DNA from: an uncultured Christensenella sp.
Lineage (GTDB): Bacteria > Bacillota > Clostridia > Christensenellales > UBA3700
NCBI GenBank assembly: GCA_910577845.1
Contig: CAJTNA010000008.1
Location: 1 to 60,057, forward strand
Length of the DNA: 60,057 bases
Direction: 5' to 3'
Positions 1-8,031 of this stretch are shown here, piece by piece (the first letter of the stretch is position 1; each line of letters begins with the position of its first letter). Under the pieces are notes generated by a model, which had not been told where the DNA came from, made no database searches, and was given only the letters and a program-made list of their open reading frames with translations. The position numbers and the translations under genes are program-made.

Positions 1-57
1 ATACAAATTATATGGGAAGTAGTTTGTGGTAGAGTAGATATTAATGACTTTATTTGA
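1..57 (+). CDS. C-terminal end of an unidentified gene (partial)
   Basis: The first frame is open from base 1 to a TGA at 55-57 and encodes 18 residues ending in DINDFI. The other two plus-strand frames close within the first 35 bases. A strong hairpin at 262-291 lies downstream, as expected after a gene end. There is too little sequence to name a family, and an 18-codon open run could be chance. Confidence 0.35.
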   Translation: MQIIWEVVCGRVDINDFI

Positions 58-577
58 AAAAATAGAAAAGAAAAGTTTTTAAACTAATTAGTTGAAAATA
101 AAGTATTTTAATTATTTTTTATTGTGTTACATTTTAACAATAGTTAAAAACATTTGAAAGGTTAAAGAACTAATAACATTGTTTATAAAAAAGATATACA
201 ATAAAATTTATAGCAGAATTTATTTAAATAAGTGTTTAAATTTTATGATGTAAATAAAGTAAGCAAGGTGACGAATTTTCGTCACCTTGCTGTTTTAGCC
301 ATTTTTACACTAAAACATATTGTCAAAATAAGTTTTTAACAGGTTATTAAGTTGATAAATTAAAAGTATTGGTTTTGCATTACCTATTGTTAAGTTATTT
401 AAAAAATATATTTAAACAAAATATTAAATATATATCTATAATCAATCAACATTTATTATAGCTTAGTTGTATATTAATTGTTTGAGTGTAATTACTAAAA
501 AAGTGGTTGTAAACTAACTGACTTGATTTTTTTACAAATAAACACTTTATTGTTAATAATCGCAAATTAATATCAGT
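58..577. other. 520-bp AT-rich intergenic region between convergent genes
   Basis: This lies between the presumed end of a plus-strand gene and the end of the minus-strand dipeptidase gene. Apart from the hairpin at 262-291 it is AT-rich, and I saw no supported ORF, RNA gene or repeat in it. Confidence 0.5.
262..296 (+). terminator. Rho-independent terminator
   Basis: Perfect 14-bp inverted repeat, AGCAAGGTGACGAA (262-275) against TTCGTCACCTTGCT (278-291), followed by a short T run (TGTTTT). It probably ends the plus-strand gene that enters from the left edge. Confidence 0.75.
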
Positions 578-1873
578 CTATTTTGCAAGCAATTCAATTG
601 CTTTAATATAAATATCATACATTTTTTTCAAGTCAGTAACTTTTGCACGCTCATTTTTTTGGTGAATTGTAGATTCTTGATTTGGGAAAATTGGACCGAA
701 AGCCACTGCTGTAGGTAATGCTCTTGCATAAGTTCCACCACCAATTGTAATAGGTTGTAGTTTTTCACCAGTAACACTTTCATATGCTTCAAGTAAACTT
801 GTGCAAAGAGGGTGGTCAGGTGCAATGTATAGTGGATTGTGGAAAAAGCCATATTCAACAGTGCCGTTTGCAAAGGTTTCTGTTAGCTTTTCAAATAATT
901 GCTCTCTTGTAATGCAAAGAGGGTGTCTTATATCTAAGCTAAATGTAATACCCTCACTATCACTAGTGATTGTTCCAACATTTATTGTTAGTTTTCCGCT
1001 TATTTCGTCCTCACATTTAATATTGTAGCCACTGCCATCAGTGTTGCAAATTATATCTGCTAAACTTTTGGCATTTCTATCGTAATTACTAAATAGTTTT
1101 AAAATTTTCCAAAATGCATTGTCACCAATTTGAGGTGAACTGCCGTGAGCGGACTTTCCATAAGCAGTGATAGCATTGCCATCAATGCTAACATTTTTGT
1201 CTGTGTTTTGGTAGCTTTGCAAAGTTTTTGCCATTTCGTTATTAACAACGCAAACAGCTTTATCCATAACCATATTTGCTCTTTCTCCACCATTGATTGA
1301 AAGCAAATAAGATGGTTTTTTCATATGCACAGAAAAATAAGCGACACCTTTTTCGCAGTTAATTACTGGAAAATCTCCATCTGGTGTAAAGGCGATTGTA
1401 GGTATTTCCTCAAGTTCGCAATACTTATCTATACATAGCCAACCAGATTCTTCATCGCAACCAAAGATTATACGAATACGTTTATTAGGTATAAAACCAT
1501 TATCTACAAGTTGTTTTGTCGCAAAAAGAGTAGCCATTATAGGTCCTTTGTCGTCAAGTACACCTCTGCCACAAAGGTAATCATCAATTATCTCACCAGA
1601 AAGTGCTGGAATATCCCAGTCATTGCCAAAAGGTACAGTGTCTAAATGCCCTAAAATGCCAAGCAGTTCCTCACCATTACCAATTTCTGCCCAGCCATAG
1701 TAGCCACCGCCATAATATGTCTTGAAACCTAAGTTTTGTGCAATGCTCAATGCTTTTCTTAAGCAATCGTCCACGCCAATTCCAAATGGCTTTCCGTCAA
1801 TACTTTTACTTTCCACACTATTTATTTTTATTAGCTCAGAAGTAGCCTTTAAATACTCGTCAAAATAATTCAT
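578..1873 (-). CDS. pepV: M20 family dipeptidase, PepV/Sapep-like
   Basis: This is a 431-residue zinc metallopeptidase of the M20 family, predicted to hydrolyse dipeptides in the cytoplasm. Visible metal-site motifs are GHLDTVP (about residues 74-80), GRGVLDDKGP (about 102-111) and CDEESG (about 138-143), in the order and spacing of PepV. An inserted lid/dimerisation domain follows, and the C-terminal GGGTYARALPTAVAFGP segment supplies the last conserved residues. Length is close to other PepV-like enzymes (about 440-470). An AGAGG ribosome binding site precedes the ATG. It is monocistronic and divergent from radC. Exact substrate preference cannot be read from the sequence. Confidence 0.9.
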   Translation of the reverse strand: MNYFDEYLKATSELIKINSVESKSIDGKPFGIGVDDCLRKALSIAQNLGFKTYYGGGYYGWAEIGNGEELLGILGHLDTVPFGNDWDIPALSGEIIDDYLCGRGVLDDKGPIMATLFATKQLVDNGFIPNKRIRIIFGCDEESGWLCIDKYCELEEIPTIAFTPDGDFPVINCEKGVAYFSVHMKKPSYLLSINGGERANMVMDKAVCVVNNEMAKTLQSYQNTDKNVSIDGNAITAYGKSAHGSSPQIGDNAFWKILKLFSNYDRNAKSLADIICNTDGSGYNIKCEDEISGKLTINVGTITSDSEGITFSLDIRHPLCITREQLFEKLTETFANGTVEYGFFHNPLYIAPDHPLCTSLLEAYESVTGEKLQPITIGGGTYARALPTAVAFGPIFPNQESTIHQKNERAKVTDLKKMYDIYIKAIELLAK

Positions 1874-2194
1874 AATTACCTCTAAAATTAAAATACTTTA
1901 TTTGAATTTATAAAATCATAATAAGTTATACATTTACTAAGCTGAAAATCTGTTATTTTAGACTTTAAGCAAGATTTTTGCAGTTGTAGCAAGTTGTTAA
2001 AAATAAGAATAGTTGCATATAAGCATAAAATTTTAATTCGTATTAAAATTTATTTATAATATATATCTTATTATATACTAAATTTAATTAAATGAGAACT
2101 AATTTAAAACAAAATAATATAAAATATTGCAAAATTATATAAGTATGTGCTATAATATGTAAGAGTAATCTAGTTTTACTATTTGAGGTGAAAT
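1874..2194. other. Divergent intergenic region, pepV and radC
   Basis: A 321-bp AT-rich spacer between two divergently transcribed genes. It holds the radC promoter at 2127-2156. I could not define a convincing promoter for the minus-strand pepV-like gene, and I saw no other ordered structure. Confidence 0.5.
2127..2156 (+). promoter_or_regulatory. Sigma-A type promoter of radC
   Basis: TTGCAA (2127-2132) and TATAAT (2151-2156) are separated by 18 bp, about 40 bp upstream of the radC start. The -10 is a perfect consensus match. Confidence 0.6.
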
Positions 2195-2962
2195 ATGGCA
2201 ATACACGATGGTCATAGAAATAGAATGCGACAACGTATAGAAAAGGACGGGATTGAGAGTTTGCAAGAACACGAGATTCTGGAATATTTGTTATATGCTG
2301 TTGTACCCAGAAAAGATACAAACGAACTTGCACATAAAATAATTGAAATATGCGGTAATCTTAATGGTGTCTTTGACCAATCAATTGAGAGATTACAGAA
2401 AATAGAGGGCGTTACATACAATATGGCGATATTTTTATCAAGTATGAGTGGTATTGTTCGTAGGTATTTGTTATTGGAAGAAAGCGGAATTAATATTTCA
2501 AATGTTAAAGAATGTGTAAAAATTATGCGACCGATTTTTGAAACGCTTAAGTATGAGGAAATGCATATGTTACTAGGCAATTCAAAAGGTAAGTACTTAA
2601 AGCGAGTTTTGGTTGCAAAAGGAAACGCAAGTGAAGTCCATTGTAATGTACGTGATTTGGTAGACATTGCTTTAAGGAACAATGCTTCAAGAGTTGTGAT
2701 AATACACAATCACCCTTCAAATCGTCCACAAGCATCTTTTGCAGATGATTTGTTGACGGAAAAAATATTTATGGCATTTAATATGATAGGTATAAAGTTT
2801 CAAGACCATATAATAGTAACCAAAGATAGCTATTTTTCTTATTCAGAAAATGGTGTATTAACAGATATGAGTAATGGCTTAGTAACCTTTCAGCAAGGAA
2901 CAGTAGGTCGATTACAATATGTGCCTACACCTAAACAGCAGTTTGATTTTTCTGATTATTAA
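2195..2962 (+). CDS. radC: RadC/UPF0758 family JAMM-domain protein
   Basis: A 255-residue protein. The N-terminal ~100 residues form a helix-hairpin-helix-like region and the C-terminal half is a JAB/MPN (JAMM) domain. The metal motif is visible as HNHP followed by S and D with the required H-x-H-x7-S-x2-D spacing (HNHPSNRPQASFAD). The family is widespread, but its historical link with DNA repair is doubtful, so the cellular role is not established. A GAGGTG ribosome binding site precedes the ATG. It lies 52 bp upstream of gltX and may be co-transcribed with it. The length is slightly above the usual ~225 residues because of a C-terminal tail. Confidence 0.85.
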   Translation: MAIHDGHRNRMRQRIEKDGIESLQEHEILEYLLYAVVPRKDTNELAHKIIEICGNLNGVFDQSIERLQKIEGVTYNMAIFLSSMSGIVRRYLLLEESGINISNVKECVKIMRPIFETLKYEEMHMLLGNSKGKYLKRVLVAKGNASEVHCNVRDLVDIALRNNASRVVIIHNHPSNRPQASFADDLLTEKIFMAFNMIGIKFQDHIIVTKDSYFSYSENGVLTDMSNGLVTFQQGTVGRLQYVPTPKQQFDFSDY

Positions 2963-3014
2963 AAGATAAATTAATAGAAAGATATAAAACATTTGATAAT
3001 TTAAGGAGTAATAT

Positions 3015-4451
3015 ATGGAGATTAGAACAAGATTTGCACCAAGTCCTACTGGTTTTATGCACGTTGGAAATTTAAGGACTTGTTTATATGGTTATCTTTT
3101 TGCTAAAAAGAATAACGGCAAATTTATTTTAAGAATAGAGGACACTGACCAAGAAAGATATGTTGAGGGGGCAGTGGAAACAATATATAAAACTTTGCAA
3201 AAAGCTGGAATCGTTCACGATGAGGGGCCAGATAAAGACGGAGGAGTTGGACCATATATTCAAAGTGAAAGAAAAGCAATTTACTTGGAGTATGCTAAAA
3301 AATTAGTTGAATTAGGCGGAGCATATTATTGTTTTTGTGATAAAGATAGATTGGATAGTCTTGCAGGCGAAAATGGTATAAAAAAATATGACAAGCACTG
3401 CTTAAAATTAACTAAAGCTGAGGTGCAAGCGAAATTAGATAATGGTATACCATATGTCATAAGGCAAAATATCCCTAAAGAGGGAGTGTCTTCTTATCTT
3501 GATATGGTATTTGGTGAGATTAGTGTTCCTAATTGTGATATGGAAGACGGCATTTTGATAAAAAGTGATGGTATGCCTACTTATAACTTTGCAAATGTTG
3601 TTGATGACCACCTAATGAAGATAACTCACGTTATTCGTGGTATGGAATATTTGTCTAGCACACCTAAATATAACTTAATGTATGATGCATTTGGTTGGGA
3701 AAGACCGCAATATATGCACTTGCCACCTATTATGAGAGATGCGACACACAAGCTTTCAAAAAGGCACGGCGATGCAAACTTTGAGGACTTTTTGGAAAAA
3801 GGCTACTTAGTACCGGCTATTGTAAACTACATTGCACTTTTAGGTTGGGCACCTAGTGATAATAAAGAAAAAATGTCTATGTCAGAGCTTATGGAAGCTT
3901 TTGATGTAAAAGGAATCAGCAAGAGCGGTAGTATCTTGGATGAGGCTAAAATGAAGTGGTTAAATTCTCAATATATCAAAGAGTTGAGTGTAGATGAATT
4001 TGTGAAGCTTGCTAAACCATTTTTTGAGCAAAGTAAGACTGCTGGCAAGTATGATTATAATAAACTTGCGGTGTTATTAATTCCAAGACTGGAAATTTTG
4101 AGTGATATACCTGGCAAAATTGACTTTTTAGAGGAGTTTGAGGGATATGACTTAGAGCTTTACGAAAACAAAAAGAATAAAATGGACAAGCAGATTGCTA
4201 TTGAGATTTTGGAAAAGAGTATTCCATTATTTGAGGATACAAGCGATTTTAGTGAGGAAAACTTGCAAAATATTATTGCAAATATAATTGAGCAAGGCGG
4301 ATATAAAAAAGGACAAGTATTTTTGACAATTAGGCTTGCTTTGACTGGTGCTCAAATGACACCAGGCGGTGCGACCGAAATGGCTGACTTATTAGGCAAG
4401 GCTGAAAGTATGCGTAGACTAAAATACAGCTTGAACTACTTAAAGGGGTGA
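3015..4451 (+). CDS. gltX: Glutamyl-tRNA synthetase
   Basis: A 478-residue class Ib aminoacyl-tRNA synthetase that charges tRNA(Glu) in the cytoplasm. The HIGH signature appears as HVGN in RFAPSPTGFMHVGN (residues 5-18) and the KMSKS loop as KLSKRHGD. Length matches bacterial GluRS (about 470-500). An AGGAG site precedes the ATG. Its stop overlaps the start region of the Mini-III RNase gene, a typical Bacillota arrangement around gltX. No glutaminyl-tRNA synthetase is in view, so it could be the non-discriminating form used with GatCAB, but that is inference. Confidence 0.97.
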   Translation: MEIRTRFAPSPTGFMHVGNLRTCLYGYLFAKKNNGKFILRIEDTDQERYVEGAVETIYKTLQKAGIVHDEGPDKDGGVGPYIQSERKAIYLEYAKKLVELGGAYYCFCDKDRLDSLAGENGIKKYDKHCLKLTKAEVQAKLDNGIPYVIRQNIPKEGVSSYLDMVFGEISVPNCDMEDGILIKSDGMPTYNFANVVDDHLMKITHVIRGMEYLSSTPKYNLMYDAFGWERPQYMHLPPIMRDATHKLSKRHGDANFEDFLEKGYLVPAIVNYIALLGWAPSDNKEKMSMSELMEAFDVKGISKSGSILDEAKMKWLNSQYIKELSVDEFVKLAKPFFEQSKTAGKYDYNKLAVLLIPRLEILSDIPGKIDFLEEFEGYDLELYENKKNKMDKQIAIEILEKSIPLFEDTSDFSEENLQNIIANIIEQGGYKKGQVFLTIRLALTGAQMTPGGATEMADLLGKAESMRRLKYSLNYLKG

Positions 4452-4453
4452 AT

Positions 4454-4855
4454 ATGAAAGGATATTTGCCTATTGCCAGACCTTATCTTACTGATAAGGA
4501 AATATTGGAACTTAATCCGTTAGTACTTGCTTTTGTAGGGGATAGCGTGCAACAGCTTATGGTGCGTACAAAATTAGCTTGTAACACTACCGCCAAAGCT
4601 GGGGAGTTGCATAAACTGCAAGCTGAACAAATTAAAGCATCTGCACAAGCAAAGTATATGGATGAGATTATGTCTATTTTGACTGAGGAAGAAATTGCAG
4701 TTTTTAAGCGTGCAAGGAATAGTCATATGAACACCATTGCAAAAAATGCCACCATAGCTGACTACAAAAAGGCTAGTGGTTTTGAGGCGGTAATTGGGTA
4801 TCTTTATTTGCTTGGAAAAAATGAAAGATTAGAAGAGTTGTTCGAAAAAATTTAA
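4454..4855 (+). CDS. mrnC: Mini-ribonuclease 3 (Mini-III)
   Basis: A 133-residue RNase III-type nuclease without a dsRNA-binding domain. Mini-III matures 23S rRNA ends in Bacillota. The catalytic-type segment LAFVGDSVQQLMVRT (about residues 24-38) corresponds to the family's LAYIGDAV motif, and a second conserved stretch (FKRARNS...AKNAT) contributes the other acidic/basic residues. I chose the ATG at 4454 because AAAGGGG (4442-4448) is well spaced from it; a GTG at 4448 would overlap that site. It follows gltX by 2 bp and is surely co-transcribed. Confidence 0.88.
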   Translation: MKGYLPIARPYLTDKEILELNPLVLAFVGDSVQQLMVRTKLACNTTAKAGELHKLQAEQIKASAQAKYMDEIMSILTEEEIAVFKRARNSHMNTIAKNATIADYKKASGFEAVIGYLYLLGKNERLEELFEKI

Positions 4856-4926
4856 GAGAATTAATAAGTTTAAATGGATTTTTAAGCTGTATTATGGCAA
4901 AATAATAAAAAAATGTAGGAGGCAAT

Positions 4927-5757
4927 ATGAGTAAAGCTGATGAAATTTTTATCCAAAATATGAAAGACATTTTGAATAATGGCGTTTGGGATACAAATTT
5001 ACCAGTGCGTCCAAAGTGGAGCGATGGAATACCTGCACATACAGTAAAAAAGTTTGGTATAGTTAACAGATATAATTTGCAAGAAGAATTTCCTATTTTG
5101 ACAATAAGGAAAACCTTTTTTAAATCTTGCGTGGACGAGCTTTTGTGGATATGGCAGAAAAAAAGTAATAATATCAAAGATTTAAATTCAAAAATTTGGA
5201 ACCAATGGGCAGATGAAAATGGCTCAATAGGAAAAGCATATGGCTATCAATTGGGGGTTAAACATTTGTATCGTGAGGGCGAATTTGACCAAGTTGATAG
5301 AGTTCTTTATGATTTAAAAAATAATCCGTCAAGTCGCAGAATAATGACAAACATTTATAATTTTGCTGATTTACACGAAATGAATTTATATCCTTGTGCG
5401 TATTCAATGACATTTAATGTATCTGGTGATACTTTAAATGGTATTTTAAATCAACGTTCTAATGATATGCTTACTGCGAATAACTGGAATGTTGTACAAT
5501 ATGCAATTTTGCTTATTATGTTTGCTCAAGTATCTGGCTTAAAAGTTGGGGAACTTGTTCACGTTATAGCAGATGCTCATATTTATGATAGACACATACC
5601 TATGGTTGAGGAGATAATTGGTCAAAAGCAGTTTGTTGCTCCAAAACTTGAGGTGGATACAAGCATTAAAAACTTTTATGATTTTACTGTTGATAGTTTT
5701 AAATTAATTGATTATAACTGCAATGATAAAAAATATGAAATTCCTGTTGCAGAGTAA
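4927..5757 (+). CDS. thyA: Thymidylate synthase, phage phi3T/B. subtilis ThyA type
   Basis: A 276-residue enzyme that converts dUMP to dTMP with methylene-tetrahydrofolate, regenerated by the adjacent DHFR. The nucleophile is Cys157 in YPCAYS, the dUMP-binding QRSND follows, and HVIADAHIY is the C-terminal signature. The histidine that follows the nucleophile in E. coli ThyA (PCH) is absent. Its general form (KWSDGIPAHT, PSSRR, PCAY) resembles the B. subtilis ThyA/phi3T type, in which PCVY is normal, so this is a subfamily trait rather than damage. A TAGGAGG ribosome binding site precedes the ATG. It is followed 8 bp later by folA. Confidence 0.92.
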   Translation: MSKADEIFIQNMKDILNNGVWDTNLPVRPKWSDGIPAHTVKKFGIVNRYNLQEEFPILTIRKTFFKSCVDELLWIWQKKSNNIKDLNSKIWNQWADENGSIGKAYGYQLGVKHLYREGEFDQVDRVLYDLKNNPSSRRIMTNIYNFADLHEMNLYPCAYSMTFNVSGDTLNGILNQRSNDMLTANNWNVVQYAILLIMFAQVSGLKVGELVHVIADAHIYDRHIPMVEEIIGQKQFVAPKLEVDTSIKNFYDFTVDSFKLIDYNCNDKKYEIPVAE

Positions 5758-5765
5758 GGATATAA

Positions 5766-6266
5766 ATGAGAGCAATTTTACACGTAGACAAAGAATGGGG
5801 AATTGGTAAAAATAATGATTTAATGTTTTCTATTCCTCTAGATATGAAATTTTTTAGGGAAACAACAATAAATAAGGTTGTTGTAATGGGAAATAATACT
5901 TTGAAATCCTTTCCAAATGGAGCACCGCTTAAAAATAGGGTTAATATTGTATTATCACGCAGTGCTGAAAATAAAGATTGTATTATGGTTAAATCACTAG
6001 AAGATTTATTTGTTGAACTTAAAAAATATGATACTAATGATATATATGTCATTGGCGGGGCAAGTATTTATAAGGAATTGTTACCATATTGCAGTGAAGT
6101 ATTAGTAACAAAAGTTAATGCAATAGGTGGAGCAGATACGTTTTTTGAAAATCTAGATGAAAATAAAAACTTTTCATTAATTTATGAAAGCGAACCATTG
6201 GAAACAAATGGTTACATAATACAGTTCACTACATATAAAAATATAGCTTTAAAAGAGATTTTATAA
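5766..6266 (+). CDS. folA: Dihydrofolate reductase
   Basis: A 166-residue enzyme that reduces dihydrofolate with NADPH. Conserved features are the N-terminal AILHVDKEWGIGKNNDLMFSI loop region, the PLDMKFFRETT helix, VVMGNNTLKSF (cofactor binding) and IYVIGGASIYKELLP (GG nucleotide motif). The usual W before the catalytic loop is replaced by F in LMFSIPLDM. It lies 8 bp after thyA with an AAGGAT site, the classic thyA-folA pair that couples dTMP synthesis to cofactor recycling. Confidence 0.93.
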   Translation: MRAILHVDKEWGIGKNNDLMFSIPLDMKFFRETTINKVVVMGNNTLKSFPNGAPLKNRVNIVLSRSAENKDCIMVKSLEDLFVELKKYDTNDIYVIGGASIYKELLPYCSEVLVTKVNAIGGADTFFENLDENKNFSLIYESEPLETNGYIIQFTTYKNIALKEIL

Positions 6267-6355
6267 AATAAATTCAATTTAAGTTTAATGATTAATTAGG
6301 TAGTAATGCTTAAGATGTGGGGAAGTACAATACCATAAGAAAAGGGTAGATAAAT

Positions 6356-7075
6356 ATGATTATTGAGGGTAAAAACGCTGTAAAAGAAGCTTTGAGAAGT
6401 GGGGTTACTATCTCTGAATTGAAAGTTCAAAAAGGTATTCACGATAATGAAAATTTAGTTGGACTTGCTAAGGAGAAAGGTGTAAAGTTCGCTTTTTATG
6501 ACAAAGCCAAATTAGATAAATTAAGTGACAGCAAAAGACATCAAGGTTTTATAGCAATTGCATCGGAGTTTAAATATTCTACAATTGAGGATATTATTCA
6601 GCTTGCAAAACAAAAAAATGAAAATTTATTTTTACTAATTTTAGACGGACTTGAGGACCCTCACAATGTGGGTAGTATTTTAAGGGTTGCTGATTGTAGC
6701 GGTGTACACGGCGTAGTTGTGGCAAAACACAGAGCGTGTGCAATTACTGATACTGTTGTAAAAATATCTAGTGGTGCGAGTAATTATGTTAAAGTTGTAA
6801 TGGTTACAAATATTAATGATACTATACGTGAACTTAAGGATAATTTTGTAACTATACTATGTGCCGAGGCAGATGGTGACAATATGTATAGTACAAATAT
6901 GACTGGTGATATTGCTGTAGTAATAGGTAGTGAAGGGAAAGGTGTTAAACCACTTACACGCAAATTGTGTGACAAAGCAATAAGCATACCTATGAAAGGA
7001 AATGTAAATTCATTAAACGCATCAGTTGCAACCGGAGTTATAGCATTTGAGGTATTAAGACAAAGAAATAATTAA
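6356..7075 (+). CDS. rlmB: TrmH-family 23S rRNA 2'-O-methyltransferase, RlmB-like
   Basis: A 239-residue SPOUT-class SAM-dependent methyltransferase. An N-terminal L30e-like substrate-binding domain (GKNAVKEAL...) is followed by the knotted catalytic domain. Motif 1 is LDGLEDPHNVGSILRVAD (Asn and Arg of the active site), motif 2 is AVVIGSEGKGV and motif 3 is ISIPMKGNVNSLNASVATGV. These are all diagnostic of the RlmB/TrmH group, which modifies 23S rRNA (G2251 in E. coli). Position downstream of gltX and Mini-III fits a translation/RNA-maturation neighbourhood. The precise target nucleotide cannot be fixed from sequence alone. Confidence 0.9.
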   Translation: MIIEGKNAVKEALRSGVTISELKVQKGIHDNENLVGLAKEKGVKFAFYDKAKLDKLSDSKRHQGFIAIASEFKYSTIEDIIQLAKQKNENLFLLILDGLEDPHNVGSILRVADCSGVHGVVVAKHRACAITDTVVKISSGASNYVKVVMVTNINDTIRELKDNFVTILCAEADGDNMYSTNMTGDIAVVIGSEGKGVKPLTRKLCDKAISIPMKGNVNSLNASVATGVIAFEVLRQRNN

Positions 7076-7163
7076 AAACCATTTGAAAATCGATAGTAAA
7101 ATGCAAAATTTTAACTTAGGAAGTGGTAATTTATTGTAATGTAACAACTATAGAGGGGTAATT

Positions 7164-7853
7164 ATGAAATTATTAGTTGTGGATAAAAGCGAGGAACAAA
7201 GCGGTAGACTTTGTGGCTTATTTGAAAATTTTGAGGGCGGTGCACAATGTAGCAGTGTTGATAATATTGACAGAGGACTAGATAATGCTATCGCAAATAA
7301 GTATGATTTGATTATTTTAGGTATTACGGAAATCAAGTCAGTTGCTAAAAACTTTATAACAAAATTAAGGCAAGAATGTGGAACGCCGTTAATTGTGCTT
7401 ACACGTGATAAGGATGTTGCAACAAGAGTTGAATATTTAAATATTGGTGCAGATAGTTGTATGAATTATGATGTAAGCGATGAGGAACTTTATGCAGTGG
7501 GCGTTGCAATTTTAAGGCGTTTGTATAAAGATTTTGGTGTAAATATTTATAAGTTTAAAAGTTTGCAAGTTAACTTTTTTGAAAAAACAGTGAAGATTGA
7601 TGAGGAAAACATATCAATAGTTGCAAAAATGTATGAACTTTTTGAATATTTAATTAGAAATAAGGAAATCATTTTATCCAAAAATGCTTTGTTTAACCGA
7701 GTGTGGGGATTTGAGAGCGAAACTACTTTTTCCGTGGTTGAAGTTTATATCAGCAAGCTTAGGAAAATACTGGAGCGAAGTGGCTTAGCTGGGCAATTAC
7801 TTACTATAAAAAATGCTGGCTATTGTTGGACGGAAAAGGATAATCAGCAGTAA
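7164..7853 (+). CDS. OmpR/PhoB-type response regulator with degenerate receiver
   Basis: A 229-residue protein with a receiver domain (1-120) and a winged-helix DNA-binding domain (about 135-228, ending in TIKNAGYCW). The receiver lacks the phospho-acceptor Asp: the usual YDLIILD reads YDLIILG, with Gly53 in its place. The conserved Lys of the KPF motif is replaced by Tyr102, and the acidic pair is reduced. Thr80 is retained. It therefore probably works without aspartyl phosphorylation, as an atypical or orphan regulator; no histidine kinase is nearby. An AGAGGGG site precedes the ATG. Its target genes are unknown. Confidence 0.85.
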   Translation: MKLLVVDKSEEQSGRLCGLFENFEGGAQCSSVDNIDRGLDNAIANKYDLIILGITEIKSVAKNFITKLRQECGTPLIVLTRDKDVATRVEYLNIGADSCMNYDVSDEELYAVGVAILRRLYKDFGVNIYKFKSLQVNFFEKTVKIDEENISIVAKMYELFEYLIRNKEIILSKNALFNRVWGFESETTFSVVEVYISKLRKILERSGLAGQLLTIKNAGYCWTEKDNQQ

Positions 7854-7907
7854 AAGTTGTTAGTAGTGGTAAAAGACGTATGTTAAAAATTTTGTTAAAC
7901 AATCAAA

Positions 7908-7918
7908 AATCGGTACTA
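7908..7918 (+). repeat. Short dispersed repeat AATCGGTACTA, copy 1
   Basis: An 11-mer in the intergenic region before the glycosidase gene. Identical copies occur at 12844-12854, 17268-17278 (minus), 50856-50866 and 59457-59467. All sit in an A-rich left context. Confidence 0.5.
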
Positions 7919-8031
7919 ATTTGAGGTTTTGGCTTATAAATTGCGTTTTAATACAATTTGCTAAAGTAAGAATGCGAGTTATTGTCAAAACAAATTGTAT
8001 TTAGTACTTTTAGGTTTTGTAAAGGTGAAAT

